Positions 7,370 to 15,770 of a stretch of DNA of 20,145 nucleotides are shown piece after piece. The position numbers were made by a program, and so were the translations under genes. Position 1 is the first letter of the stretch. Each line of letters begins with the position of its first letter. Below the pieces are notes generated by a model. It was given only the letters and a program-made list of their open reading frames with translations. It was not told the DNA's origin and did no database searches. The stretch spans positions 1-20,145 of the forward strand of contig NZOF01000109.1 of the NCBI GenBank assembly GCA_002695185.1, written 5' to 3'. The DNA is from Erythrobacter sp. Lineage in GTDB: Bacteria > Pseudomonadota > Alphaproteobacteria > Sphingomonadales > Sphingomonadaceae.

Positions 7370-8512
7370 ATGCTCGATTATAGTCGTCGTATCGCCTTCA
7401 ACGCGGATCATCATCAGTTCCGCGAAACCGTTCGTCGCTTCATCCAGCGCGATGTCGAACCCTTTCTCGACAAGTGGGAACAGGACGGCATCGTAGGTCG
7501 GGAAATTTGGGCCACGGCCGGCGCGCTGGGCCTTTTATGTCCGCAAGTTCCTGAAGCCTATGGTGGTGTGGGCCTAGACTTTGGCTTCAACGCCGTCATG
7601 GCGGAGGAATTGTCCTACGCGGGCGCCACCCTGGGGTTTGGCATCCAAAACGACATCGTGTCCGGCTATCTGCTCCACTACGGCTCGGAGGAGCAAAAGC
7701 AGAAGTGGTTGCCCAAGATGGCAGCAGGGGAGACCATCACGGCGATTGCCATGACGGAGCCCGGTGCGGGATCAGACCTCCAAAGCGTCCGGACTACGGC
7801 ACGTAAAGAGGGCGACGCCTATGTGATAAGCGGCAGCAAGACCTACATTACCAATGGCCAGCATTGCGACCTCGTTTTGGTCGTTGCGAAAACGGACTCG
7901 TCCGCCGGCGCTCGCGGCACCAGCCTCATCCTGGTGGAAGCGGATCGCCCCGGGTTTAAGAGAGGCCGGAACCTCGACAAGATCGGACAATCCTGTGCTG
8001 ATACGTCTGAACTGTTCTTCGACGCTGTGACCGTGCCGGTCAGCAATCTTCTCGGCGAGGAAAATGCGGGCTTCCGATACCTCATGTCGCAACTGTCGCA
8101 GGAACGCCTGATCATCGCTGTGGGCGCCCAGGCCGGCGCGCAACGAGCTTTCGACGAGGCGGTGCGTTTCACGAAGGATCGAAAGGCCTTCGGCAAAACG
8201 GTATTCGATTTCCAGAATACGCGCTTTCAACTCGCCGAGGCGGCAGCCAATCTACAGGCTGGCTGGGCTCACCTTGACTGGGCGCTGTTGCGTCAGATGT
8301 CAGGCCAATTGACCGGCACGGAGGGCGCAGCGGCAAAGCTGTTTCACGCCGAGCTCCAGTGGAAAATCGTGGACATGGCTCTCCAGCTCCATGGTGGAGC
8401 AGGATATATGAACGAATATCCGATCGCTCGTCTCTGGAAAGATGCAAGAGTACAGAGAATATATGGCGGAACTTCAGAGATAATGAAGGAAGTGATCGGT
8501 CGTTCATTATAA
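7370..8512 (+). CDS. Acyl-CoA dehydrogenase, long-chain/isovaleryl-type active site
   Basis: A 380-residue FAD-dependent acyl-CoA dehydrogenase that introduces the 2,3 double bond. Family features are MTEPGAGSDL (128-137), the FAD/substrate segment GSKTYITNG (155-163), RKAFGKTVFDFQ (271-282) and LHGGAGYMNEYPIARLWKDARV. The usual C-terminal catalytic Glu is Gly366 in RIYGGTSEIM, while Glu245 lies in LSQERLIIA, the alternative base position used by long-chain and isovaleryl-CoA dehydrogenases. This arrangement resembles LCAD, which tolerates branched chains. The start ATG 7370 has only a weak GAG upstream, but family alignment supports it. It follows the racemase-like gene by 23 bp and probably shares its transcript. 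Confidence 0.93.
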   Translation: MLDYSRRIAFNADHHQFRETVRRFIQRDVEPFLDKWEQDGIVGREIWATAGALGLLCPQVPEAYGGVGLDFGFNAVMAEELSYAGATLGFGIQNDIVSGYLLHYGSEEQKQKWLPKMAAGETITAIAMTEPGAGSDLQSVRTTARKEGDAYVISGSKTYITNGQHCDLVLVVAKTDSSAGARGTSLILVEADRPGFKRGRNLDKIGQSCADTSELFFDAVTVPVSNLLGEENAGFRYLMSQLSQERLIIAVGAQAGAQRAFDEAVRFTKDRKAFGKTVFDFQNTRFQLAEAAANLQAGWAHLDWALLRQMSGQLTGTEGAAAKLFHAELQWKIVDMALQLHGGAGYMNEYPIARLWKDARVQRIYGGTSEIMKEVIGRSL

Positions 8513-8549
8513 AAATAGGACAATCAATAATCAATAAAGGGGAATGAGG

Positions 8550-10838
8550 ATGACGAAGACATATTATCTTTTAATGGCAGGTATCGCGCTGATGCCGATG
8601 TCGCTCCAGGCGCAGGAGGCGCCTCAGGAAAGCGCCGATCCGGCTAAGCTGGGCGACATTATCGTTACGGCACAGCGTCGGTCGGAAAATCTGCAGAATG
8701 TGCCGGTTTCCGTGACCGCGGTGAATGGAGAGCAGCTGGCCGAAGCGCGGGTCTTGAACGCAGAGAATCTTGGAAATCTCTCGCCCAGTGTGACCGTCCG
8801 CACGACCTCCAATCCCTCCACTTCCACTAACATTCAAATCCGCGGCATCGGTACGGCAGGAACGGGCCGCAGCTTTGAAGGCGCGGTGGGCGTGTTCATC
8901 GACGGTGTGTATAGAACCCGCGCCGGCCAGGCGCTTCAAACCTTTCTTGATATCGACAATCTCCAAATCCTGCGTGGTCCGCAGGGCACCCTGTTTGGCA
9001 AGAACACGTCGGCAGGCGCATTGCTGATGACGAGCAAGGCGCCGGCCCTGAACGCCTTCGAGGCTTCGGGCGAAGCGACTTACGGAAACTATAATTATTA
9101 CGTGATCCGCGGTGCGGTGACCCTTCCCGTGGGCGATGATGCAGCGTTCCGCGTGGCGGCGGTATCGACCAAGCGGGATGGCTTCATCGAGGATGTGAAC
9201 TCGGACAGGACTTATCAGGGCTTCAATACGCAGGCGATCAAGGCGCAGTTTCTAGCCGAACGGGGGGACGTAACGGTCCGCCTCATCGCTGACTATGCTC
9301 ATGACCGCACGTCCTGCTGCTTTGGTGCGGTCCTGGTGCAAGGCGGACCCACGCGGGCCTTCACCGATCAGCTCATCCTCTCCAAGGGCTTGCGCGTCCC
9401 GTCAAAAAATCCCGACGACTATGAAGGATCGTCGAGCAAGCCTTCAGGGCAACTGACCGAGGATTACGGCGCCGCCGCTCTGGTCGATTGGGAGCTCGGG
9501 CCCGGCACACTGCATTCGGTTACGGGCCTGCGCAAATATATTGTCGATAGCACTGAACAGGATGCCGACTATAGTGCGGCAGACATTCTGTCTTTTTACC
9601 AGAAGTTCGACAGCCAGTTTTTCTCTCAGGAACTCACCTATAACGTTAAAGTGGAACCGCTAAATGCCGACGTCGTGGTAGGCGGATTCTTTTCCGATGA
9701 AAAAATCATTGTCACACGCGGAAACGACCTTGGCGTCGATGCGCAGGCCTTTTGGGAGAACAGGCTGCCGGCAGGCTTCGCGGTCAACGCCAGGCCGGGC
9801 CACAATAGCGATGAATTCTACGAAGGTCGAAATCGCTCTATCGCGCTGTTTACGCACTGGGATTTCGCGCTAGGCGACAAATTCAACGTGATCGTCGGCG
9901 CCCGCTATTCGTGGGAACGCAAGCGCCTGAATTTCCGCTATACCTATTACAGCCCGGATCCATTGGAACTTTTCCGCCGGTTAGGGTCCTATCCGGGGCC
10001 CGCTTATGATGCGACGCAGCGTGACAAGGCGCTCAGCGGCACATTGGCAGTTCAATTCCGGCCGGTCGATGGGGTCATGACCTATGCAAGCTATAATCGC
10101 GGATTTAAAGCCGGCGGCGTGGCGCTTGACCAGAATGCCGCTGGCGCGCGGGCGAACAACCCGGCCGAGACGCCCGGTGGTGTGCCGCTCGACCCCCGCT
10201 ATCGGCCCGAAAAGATCGATGCCTATGAAGTCGGTATGAAGCTCCAGTGGCTGGATGGTCGCGCCCGGACAAATATTGCCGGTTTTTACAACTCCATAAC
10301 AGATCTGCAAGTTGCGCAGTTTTTAGGCCTGGCATTTCAGACCCTGAACGCGCCCAAGGCCAAGACGGCTGGCATCGAGTTGGAAAACCAGCTGCAAATC
10401 AGTTCCGCCGTCCGGTTCGACCTGTCCGCCTCTTGGCTCCCGACTGCCAAATTTGGCGAAGCAGCGGAGTTGGGGCCAATACTCAGCGGCCGTCGCTTCG
10501 CGGTAGCACCAAAATGGACTTTCAATACTGGCTTGAACCTGGACACGCCGGTGTCGAACGCTTTGGCGCTGACCGGACGCGTTCAAGTGCAATATACTGG
10601 AAGGGTGTACACTGCGACGTCCAACAACTTCGAAGAAGGTGCGATGGCTCTGGTGAATGCGAACATCGGACTTAAAACACTCGATGACAGGGCGCAGATC
10701 GAGCTATGGGCGCAGAATCTGTTCGATAAGCGCTACATTACCAATCATCTTTTGACGCCATTCCAGGTCGCCACGGACGTCAGTGGCTATGTTGGAGCGC
10801 CGCGCACGATCGGCATCACGCTGCGCGGGAAGTTTTGA
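8550..10838 (+). CDS. TonB-dependent outer-membrane receptor
   Basis: A 762-residue receptor for energised import across the outer membrane. It has a signal peptide (MTKTYYLLMAGIALMPMSLQAQ, cleavage near residue 22), a TonB-box-like DIIVTAQRR, a plug domain with IQIRGIGT and LRGPQGTLFGKNTSAGAL, and a long beta-barrel ending in the terminal phenylalanine of TLRGKF. ATG 8550 is preferred over ATG 8544 because AAGGGGA then sits at a workable distance; from 8544 it would be too close. It lies 37 bp after the acyl-CoA dehydrogenase. Sphingomonads use many such receptors for catabolic substrates as well as iron complexes. Here the catabolic context suggests the pathway substrate as ligand, but that is inference. 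Confidence 0.93.
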   Translation: MTKTYYLLMAGIALMPMSLQAQEAPQESADPAKLGDIIVTAQRRSENLQNVPVSVTAVNGEQLAEARVLNAENLGNLSPSVTVRTTSNPSTSTNIQIRGIGTAGTGRSFEGAVGVFIDGVYRTRAGQALQTFLDIDNLQILRGPQGTLFGKNTSAGALLMTSKAPALNAFEASGEATYGNYNYYVIRGAVTLPVGDDAAFRVAAVSTKRDGFIEDVNSDRTYQGFNTQAIKAQFLAERGDVTVRLIADYAHDRTSCCFGAVLVQGGPTRAFTDQLILSKGLRVPSKNPDDYEGSSSKPSGQLTEDYGAAALVDWELGPGTLHSVTGLRKYIVDSTEQDADYSAADILSFYQKFDSQFFSQELTYNVKVEPLNADVVVGGFFSDEKIIVTRGNDLGVDAQAFWENRLPAGFAVNARPGHNSDEFYEGRNRSIALFTHWDFALGDKFNVIVGARYSWERKRLNFRYTYYSPDPLELFRRLGSYPGPAYDATQRDKALSGTLAVQFRPVDGVMTYASYNRGFKAGGVALDQNAAGARANNPAETPGGVPLDPRYRPEKIDAYEVGMKLQWLDGRARTNIAGFYNSITDLQVAQFLGLAFQTLNAPKAKTAGIELENQLQISSAVRFDLSASWLPTAKFGEAAELGPILSGRRFAVAPKWTFNTGLNLDTPVSNALALTGRVQVQYTGRVYTATSNNFEEGAMALVNANIGLKTLDDRAQIELWAQNLFDKRYITNHLLTPFQVATDVSGYVGAPRTIGITLRGKF

Positions 10839-10863
10839 ACGGGCTTAACCCTTCAAGGCGCGT

Positions 10864-10889
10864 CGGGAGCCGCTTCTGCCAAGCTCCCG
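10864..10889. repeat. Hairpin downstream of the TonB receptor
   Basis: CGGGAGC (10864-10870) and GCTCCCG (10883-10889) form a perfect 7-bp stem with a 12-base loop in the 87-bp gap before the oxidoreductase gene. No T-run follows. It could weaken read-through or stabilise the upstream message. Confidence 0.35.
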
Positions 10890-10925
10890 CCGCGCCAAGT
10901 CCCTCAAACGGCGAGTCCCGGGCAA

Positions 10926-11930
10926 ATGAATAATGAATCCAAAAGCTACCGCGCCGCCGTCGTAGAGACATGGGGAGCGCCACCTGTCATAACGATCGTG
11001 GACCATCCCATGGAAGCCATTCCTGCTGGCCATGTGCGCGTCAAGGTAGCTTCCGCTGGCGCTAGTTATGTCGATGCGCTGTTGGCAAGCGGAAGCTATC
11101 AGGTGAAACCGTCGCTGCCTTTCGTGCCGGGCAGCGAATTTTCCGGCACCATTGTTGCCGTTGGCAACGGGGTGGATGCCACGCGGGTAGGGCAGCGGGT
11201 CGCGGTGAGCGGAATGGGCGGCGGCTTCGCCCAAAGCGCGACTGTGCCATCGAATGCGGCTCGCCCAATACCAACCGACATGCCCATGGAGGTGGCGGCT
11301 GTTTTCATGGTCAGTTATGGAACGGCACTCTATGCTCTTGAACAGAGGGGTCGTCTTAAGGCTGGGGAAACGGTGCTGGTGCTTGGCGCCGCCGGCGCGA
11401 TCGGGCTTGCCGCCGTCCAAATTGCGTCCCTGCTTGGGGCGCATGTCGTCGCAGTGGCAAGTTCTGACGAAAAGAGGGCGCTGGCACTGGACCATGGCGC
11501 AAAGGCTGCGGTCGATAGTGCAGGCGAATGGGCCGAGGCAGCAAAGCAGGCAAATGGTGGACGCGGCTTCGATGTGATCGTCGATCCGGTCGGCGGCGAG
11601 ATGACTGTCGCAGCCTTTCGAAAATTGGCCTGGGGTGGTCGGCATCTTGTCATCGGCTTTGCTGCTGGAACCATAGCTGCTCTGCCAGCCAACCTGGCTT
11701 TGTTGAAAGGTGCCTCCCTGGTCGGTGTGGATATCCGGCAGGCCTATGAAAAGGATGCAGATCTAAGCGCGTCCATTTCAGACAAACTGTTCTCGCTCTA
11801 CGCTAGCGGGCGTTTGCAGCCTCATATTTCGACCCGGTTTCAGCTTGATGGCGCGGCAGAGGCACTGGCGAAAGTGGCATCAGGCGCGGTTGTTGGGAGA
11901 GCGATTGTTCAGCCTCGGCAGTCGGTCTGA
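10926..11930 (+). CDS. MDR-superfamily NADPH:quinone-oxidoreductase-like protein
   Basis: A 334-residue medium-chain dehydrogenase/reductase without visible zinc-ligand cysteines, of the quinone oxidoreductase type. The N-terminal GroES-like domain includes VPGSEFSGTIVAVG (67-80). The nucleotide-binding loop is LVLGAAGAIGLAAVQ (151-165), and DVIVDPVGG follows. Members reduce quinones or conjugated double bonds, and some act as enoyl-CoA or acryloyl-CoA reductases. In this cluster it may saturate a double bond or supply another redox step, but the substrate is not readable. No strong Shine-Dalgarno precedes ATG 10926. It may be transcribed with the acyl-CoA synthetase, which starts 78 bp downstream. 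Confidence 0.88.
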   Translation: MNNESKSYRAAVVETWGAPPVITIVDHPMEAIPAGHVRVKVASAGASYVDALLASGSYQVKPSLPFVPGSEFSGTIVAVGNGVDATRVGQRVAVSGMGGGFAQSATVPSNAARPIPTDMPMEVAAVFMVSYGTALYALEQRGRLKAGETVLVLGAAGAIGLAAVQIASLLGAHVVAVASSDEKRALALDHGAKAAVDSAGEWAEAAKQANGGRGFDVIVDPVGGEMTVAAFRKLAWGGRHLVIGFAAGTIAALPANLALLKGASLVGVDIRQAYEKDADLSASISDKLFSLYASGRLQPHISTRFQLDGAAEALAKVASGAVVGRAIVQPRQSV

Positions 11931-12008
11931 CATCAATGACTTATCGCGGCCCCGGAACGGCGCAATTCGGCCTGCTGTAGTAAAAATATAGTGTTAGGAG
12001 ACAGACCG

Positions 12009-13541
12009 ATGTTACATCCTTTCGTATTTGCAAGGTGCAACCCGGACAAGCCCGCAGTTATCATCGCGGAAACCGGCGAGACCCTGACTTATAGGAATTT
12101 GGAAGAAAGCGCTAATCAGACCGCGCATCTGCTACGAAGTCTGGGCCTGACCGCTGGCGACGGTGTCGTCGTCATGCTTGGCAACGAAACCGCGATGTTC
12201 GAGATCTATTGCGCATGCGACAGGGCAGGCCTCTACTTCACGCCGATTTCCACGAAGCTTACAGCCGAAGAGGCGCGCTATATTTTGCAGGACTCCGGGG
12301 CCAAGGCGTTCTTCTCCTCTGCAGACATTGAAGGCACCGCGAACCTTCGCGCCGGCGATCTGCCAAGCATCGAAATGTTCATGACTGGAGAGCCTCTGGA
12401 TGGCTGGCGTTCCTGGCGGCAGGAAAAAGCGGCGATGCCTGTCCTTCCCATCGACGATGAGCGTGCGGGCGCATTGATGCTTTACTCGTCCGGCACCACG
12501 GGGAAGCCGAAGGGTGTGAAGCGGCCGCTTCCCCCAGGAAATCTGCTCACGCAGCCTTTTATCGCAAACCTGTATGAAGAAGGCTATGGCGCCAATAGCG
12601 AGAGCGTTTATCTGAGCCCAGCGCCCCTTTACCATGCCGCGCCGCTGGGGTGGTCGCAAATGACGCACCGGCTGGGCGGCACCGTCATCCAGATGCGCAA
12701 GTTCGACGCCGAAGAGGTCCTGGCAGCGATCGAACGGCATCGCGTCACGCTAGCTCAATTCGTGCCGACACATATGATCCGCATTCTACGCCTGCCCGAA
12801 GAGGTGAAGAAACGGTACGATCTATCCTCCCTGAAGGTCATCTTTCATTCGGCGGCGCCCTGTCCGGTCGAAGTCAAACAAGCCTTCATCGACTGGCTCG
12901 GACCTATCGTGCATGAATATTATTCGGGCAGCGAACAGATCGGGTTCACGACAATCAGCAGCGAGGAATGGCTGGAGCATCGTGGATCGGTTGGACGGCC
13001 GCTCGGTTCCCCGGTAAGGGTGTGCGATGACGACGGTAATCTTCTGCAAGCTCGTCAACCCGGACTGATCTATTTCGAGGGAGCCGTCACCTTCGACTAT
13101 CATAACGACCCTGCCAAAACCGCTGAAGCTACCAATCGCCATGGATGGCAAACCTTAGGGGACGTCGGTTGGGTCGACGAAGACGGATATCTTTATCTTA
13201 CCGATCGCAAGAGCTTCATGATCATTTCGGGCGGGGTAAACATCTATCCCCAGGAAATCGAAAACCTTCTATCGGTTCATCCCAAAGTTCACGATGTCGC
13301 GATCATTGGCGCACCCGACTCCGAAATGGGTGAAAAGGTGGTGGCCGTCATCAAACCGACCGAGGCGGCAGGGCCTTTGGAGCAGGTGGCCGAGGAGCTT
13401 CGCAGTCATTGTCGAAAGCATCTCAGCGCCGTCAAGGTGCCTCGGCAGTTTGATTTTGTAAGCGAACTGCCACGCCATCCAAATGGAAAGTTATTTAAAA
13501 GAGAGCTGCGCGATCAATATTGGCAGGGTCATGAGCGGTAA
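12009..13541 (+). CDS. AMP-forming acyl-CoA synthetase
   Basis: A 510-residue ANL-superfamily ligase that activates a carboxylic acid to its CoA thioester through an acyl-adenylate. Visible motifs are the P-loop LYSSGTTGKPKG (158-169), EYYSGSEQIGFT (303-314), LGDVGWVDEDGYLYLTDR (383-400), GGVNIYPQEIEN (408-419) and the C-terminal catalytic lysine Lys494 in PNGKLFKR. ATG 12009 is chosen for AGGAG eight bases upstream; a GTG six codons earlier overlaps that site. It probably commits the imported acid to the beta-oxidation genes around it. The acid is unknown: family members act on fatty, aromatic and steroid side-chain acids. Confidence 0.93.
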   Translation: MLHPFVFARCNPDKPAVIIAETGETLTYRNLEESANQTAHLLRSLGLTAGDGVVVMLGNETAMFEIYCACDRAGLYFTPISTKLTAEEARYILQDSGAKAFFSSADIEGTANLRAGDLPSIEMFMTGEPLDGWRSWRQEKAAMPVLPIDDERAGALMLYSSGTTGKPKGVKRPLPPGNLLTQPFIANLYEEGYGANSESVYLSPAPLYHAAPLGWSQMTHRLGGTVIQMRKFDAEEVLAAIERHRVTLAQFVPTHMIRILRLPEEVKKRYDLSSLKVIFHSAAPCPVEVKQAFIDWLGPIVHEYYSGSEQIGFTTISSEEWLEHRGSVGRPLGSPVRVCDDDGNLLQARQPGLIYFEGAVTFDYHNDPAKTAEATNRHGWQTLGDVGWVDEDGYLYLTDRKSFMIISGGVNIYPQEIENLLSVHPKVHDVAIIGAPDSEMGEKVVAVIKPTEAAGPLEQVAEELRSHCRKHLSAVKVPRQFDFVSELPRHPNGKLFKRELRDQYWQGHER

Positions 13542-13588
13542 GCGCCAGTCCGTTGCTCCTCTTACGCAAGACAAAGGTGGATGTACCT

Positions 13589-14371
13589 ATGGAAATTAAC
13601 AATGAATGCGCCGCCGTCATTACCGGCGCGGCCTCTGGGCTGGGGCTAGCTACTGCACGGTTGCTGGCCAATCGCGGCGTCCGCGTCGCAATCTTCGACC
13701 TTAATGAGGATATGGGCCAGGCGGCCGCTGCGGAACTGGGCGGTGTTTTTGCCCGCGTTGATGTCACCGATGACGAGTCCGTCGCCGACGGCTTTGAGTT
13801 TGTGCGTAAAAAACATGGTCAGGAACGTATTCTCATAAACTGCGCGGGCGGAGGCAAGGGCGGACGAACCGTGCGTCGGGATAAGGACACGGGGCTTGTC
13901 AAAGCGCACAGCATGGCGGACTTTGAATGGACCGTCCGTCTGAACCTGATTGGCAGCTTCCGCTGCATCGCGGCGGCGGCTTCAGGCATGTTGACGGTCG
14001 ATCGATTGCCTGGCGGCGAGCGCGGTGTGATCGTCAATACCGCGTCGGTCGCGGCACAGGATGGGCAGATAGGCCAGATTGCCTATTCAGCGTCCAAAGC
14101 CGCGTTGGCCGGCATGACGTTGACACTCGCGCGTGACCTTTCGTCGGAAGGGATACGCGTGAACACGATTTTGCCTGGCATCTTTGAGACCCCGCTTATG
14201 AGGGGCGTCCCGCAACCGGTTTTGGACAAGCTTGCCGCCGATGTGCCTTTTCCAAAGCGACTAGGGGACGCTAATGAGTTCGGGTCGCTTGCGCTTGAAT
14301 GTGTCCGCAACGGGTATTTGAACGGCGAGACGATCAGGTTGGACGGCGCGATACGCATGGCGCCTCGCTAA
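13589..14371 (+). CDS. Short-chain dehydrogenase, HSD10-type 3-hydroxyacyl-CoA dehydrogenase
   Basis: A 260-residue classical SDR with TGAASGLG (12-19), Asp37 favouring NAD, NCAGG (84-88), Asn119, Ser153, and the catalytic Tyr166/Lys170 pair in YSASK. The C-terminal PFPKRLGDANEFGSLAL and NGETIRLDGAIRM strongly resemble type II 3-hydroxyacyl-CoA dehydrogenase (HSD17B10-like), which oxidises 3-hydroxyacyl-CoA, including methyl-branched and steroid substrates. ATG 13589 gives the family N-terminus and has AGGTGG upstream; a TTG at 13553 is too early. It starts 47 bp after the synthetase and is probably co-transcribed. It most likely supplies the dehydrogenase step lost from the fused crotonase protein. 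Confidence 0.9.
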   Translation: MEINNECAAVITGAASGLGLATARLLANRGVRVAIFDLNEDMGQAAAAELGGVFARVDVTDDESVADGFEFVRKKHGQERILINCAGGGKGGRTVRRDKDTGLVKAHSMADFEWTVRLNLIGSFRCIAAAASGMLTVDRLPGGERGVIVNTASVAAQDGQIGQIAYSASKAALAGMTLTLARDLSSEGIRVNTILPGIFETPLMRGVPQPVLDKLAADVPFPKRLGDANEFGSLALECVRNGYLNGETIRLDGAIRMAPR

Positions 14372-14388
14372 CGCGCGCGACTAGGATG

Positions 14389-14408
14389 TTGATTATGGCT
14401 TCAATCAA
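14389..14408. promoter_or_regulatory. Palindromic operator-like site 2 (TetR gene)
   Basis: TTGATTATGGCTTCAATCAA. The outer arms TTGATT and AATCAA are perfect inverted repeats at the same spacing as in the sites at 6146 and 15575, while the central six bases differ. It ends 46 bp before the TetR start, which fits autoregulation. Confidence 0.5.
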
Positions 14409-14454
14409 GACAACGTGGCTTGACGGGTGATATCATGGGCAGCATGGTCGTTGC

Positions 14455-15117
14455 ATGGGGACACGTGAAAAAAGGGTGACAGAGCGGGGGAAGAAGCCCG
14501 CCGTTTCGAAGATTGAAGCATCGCGAATTACGCGTGATGTGCTGATTGAGGCGGCGCAGGCAATCATGTCGGAACGAGGAGGCGTCGACTTCACGTTAAG
14601 TGAGGTGGGTAATCGCGCCGGCATGAGTGCCGCCTTGGTTCAATATCATTTCGGCAGCAAGGAGGGCTTGCTCTTTGCCTCCTTCGAACAAGGTATCGGG
14701 CGTAGTCTGGACCAGTTGCGCTGGTTGAGTGAACTCAAGCTACCCGCCGCTAAAAAGTTGCGAATGCACATAGGAGGCGTGGTGTCGGCCTATATGCAAA
14801 AACCGTTCACAAATCGTCTTCTCCATTTGCTGATCGACGGAGCCACAAATGAAAAAGCACAAAGAGTGGCCGATGTCTATATCCTGCCGATCGTAAACTT
14901 CCACCGCGACCTTATTTCACAAGGGGTCGAGGAAGGTGTGTTCAGGCCTATTTCTGAAATGCACTTCTATTTCTTGCTGGTGGGTGCCTGTGAGCATTTC
15001 GCGTCGCGAAAGCATGTATTGCGCTATGTATTCAACGTCGACGACGTCGAGGATGCCATGCGACAGGACTATGCCGATTTTGTCTATGGTGTCGTCATGA
15101 ATGGCATCGCGGCTTGA
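14455..15117 (+). CDS. TetR-family transcriptional regulator
   Basis: A 220-residue regulator. The TetR DNA-binding domain is clear: after the helix DVLIEAAQAIMSERG, the helix-turn-helix runs FTLSEVGNRAGMSAALVQYHFGSKEGLLFASFE (about 46-78). The C-terminal two thirds is a helical ligand-binding domain of the usual size. ATG 14455 lacks an obvious Shine-Dalgarno; a GTG at 14476 is an alternative start after the basic N-terminal stretch. It is the last gene of the rightward run, with the operator-like palindrome 47 bp upstream. A plausible role is a repressor released by a pathway acyl-CoA or the substrate, acting on the sites at 6146, 14389 and 15575. The regulon is inferred from the shared palindromes only. 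Confidence 0.9.
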   Translation: MGTREKRVTERGKKPAVSKIEASRITRDVLIEAAQAIMSERGGVDFTLSEVGNRAGMSAALVQYHFGSKEGLLFASFEQGIGRSLDQLRWLSELKLPAAKKLRMHIGGVVSAYMQKPFTNRLLHLLIDGATNEKAQRVADVYILPIVNFHRDLISQGVEEGVFRPISEMHFYFLLVGACEHFASRKHVLRYVFNVDDVEDAMRQDYADFVYGVVMNGIAA

Positions 15118-15574
15118 TCTGCGACCGTTGATTTGGCGGGGCAAAGGTATTTGAAGCCACCGGCGATGAAGGTTACGCGCCGGATCTTACGCCGGAGCGC
15201 GTCGCAACGTCCAATATGAAAGCTTCAACGGAGTTTTTGGCGTCCGGCCAAGCCGCTGCAGAGCAAAAATTGACGTTTAGTTGCCCGCAGCGCTCCGCTA
15301 ACGTTGCGGCGCTGTGCTGATAACCCCACCGGCTTGCCTTCTTCCAGCAACGCAACGTGCATTCGTCGCGGCGGGCAGCGCTGAAACCAGGCCGCGCTCG
15401 AAAAATTAGTGCGAACGCACTTTGCCGCCGATCGCGGCAGGCTGGCTTATTCCACCTTCTGCTGCCGTCACGGCGCCAAAATTGTTCGTTGCGCGGTCGA
15501 ACTGCCCGATCCACCGCCTCGGACATTCCGCATGATAAGACTGGCCAATACCGAGCATGAGAGCTATCTCCATG
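15118..15574. other. Non-coding or decayed region after the TetR gene
   Basis: No convincing gene is seen. A 117-codon minus-strand frame (15526-15173) has a composition rich in Arg, Ala and Cys, lacks a recognisable domain and has no good ribosome-binding site, so it is not annotated as coding. The region carries a perfect 14-bp palindrome AGTGCGAACGCACT at 15408-15421. It may be the remnant of an inserted element or of a lost gene. Confidence 0.5.
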
Positions 15575-15594
15575 CTGATTGACCGATCAATCAA
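15575..15594. promoter_or_regulatory. Palindromic operator-like site 3 (MFS leader)
   Basis: CTGATTGACCGATCAATCAA contains perfect 7-bp arms TGATTGA and TCAATCA around CCGA. It matches the site in the divergent promoter at 15 of 20 positions. It lies 176 bp upstream of the MFS start, so it probably controls the transporter promoter. Confidence 0.65.
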
Positions 15595-15770
15595 TATCTG
15601 GGTGATGATTCGATTATGGTTGGCAATCCTGCTGGCGGTTCAGAAATTCTTCCGGTGAATGGCGACAGGGGACGCAAGCCGGTCGGTCGGTGGCCCAGCC
15701 GTGACTGCCACAGAGCTGTAGCGGCCGCCTGAACTTCTCGGGAAAATGCCGTTTCGCGCGGGGATAAAAG

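Noticed and set aside
8519..8536. CAATCA half-sites before the TonB receptor as a fourth TetR operator
   Set aside because: Only direct AATCAATA repeats are present, with no inverted partner at the operator spacing.
15173..15526. A 117-codon minus-strand frame after the TetR gene
   Set aside because: Biased Arg/Ala/Cys composition, no domain pattern and no start signal. It is consistent with chance in GC-rich DNA.
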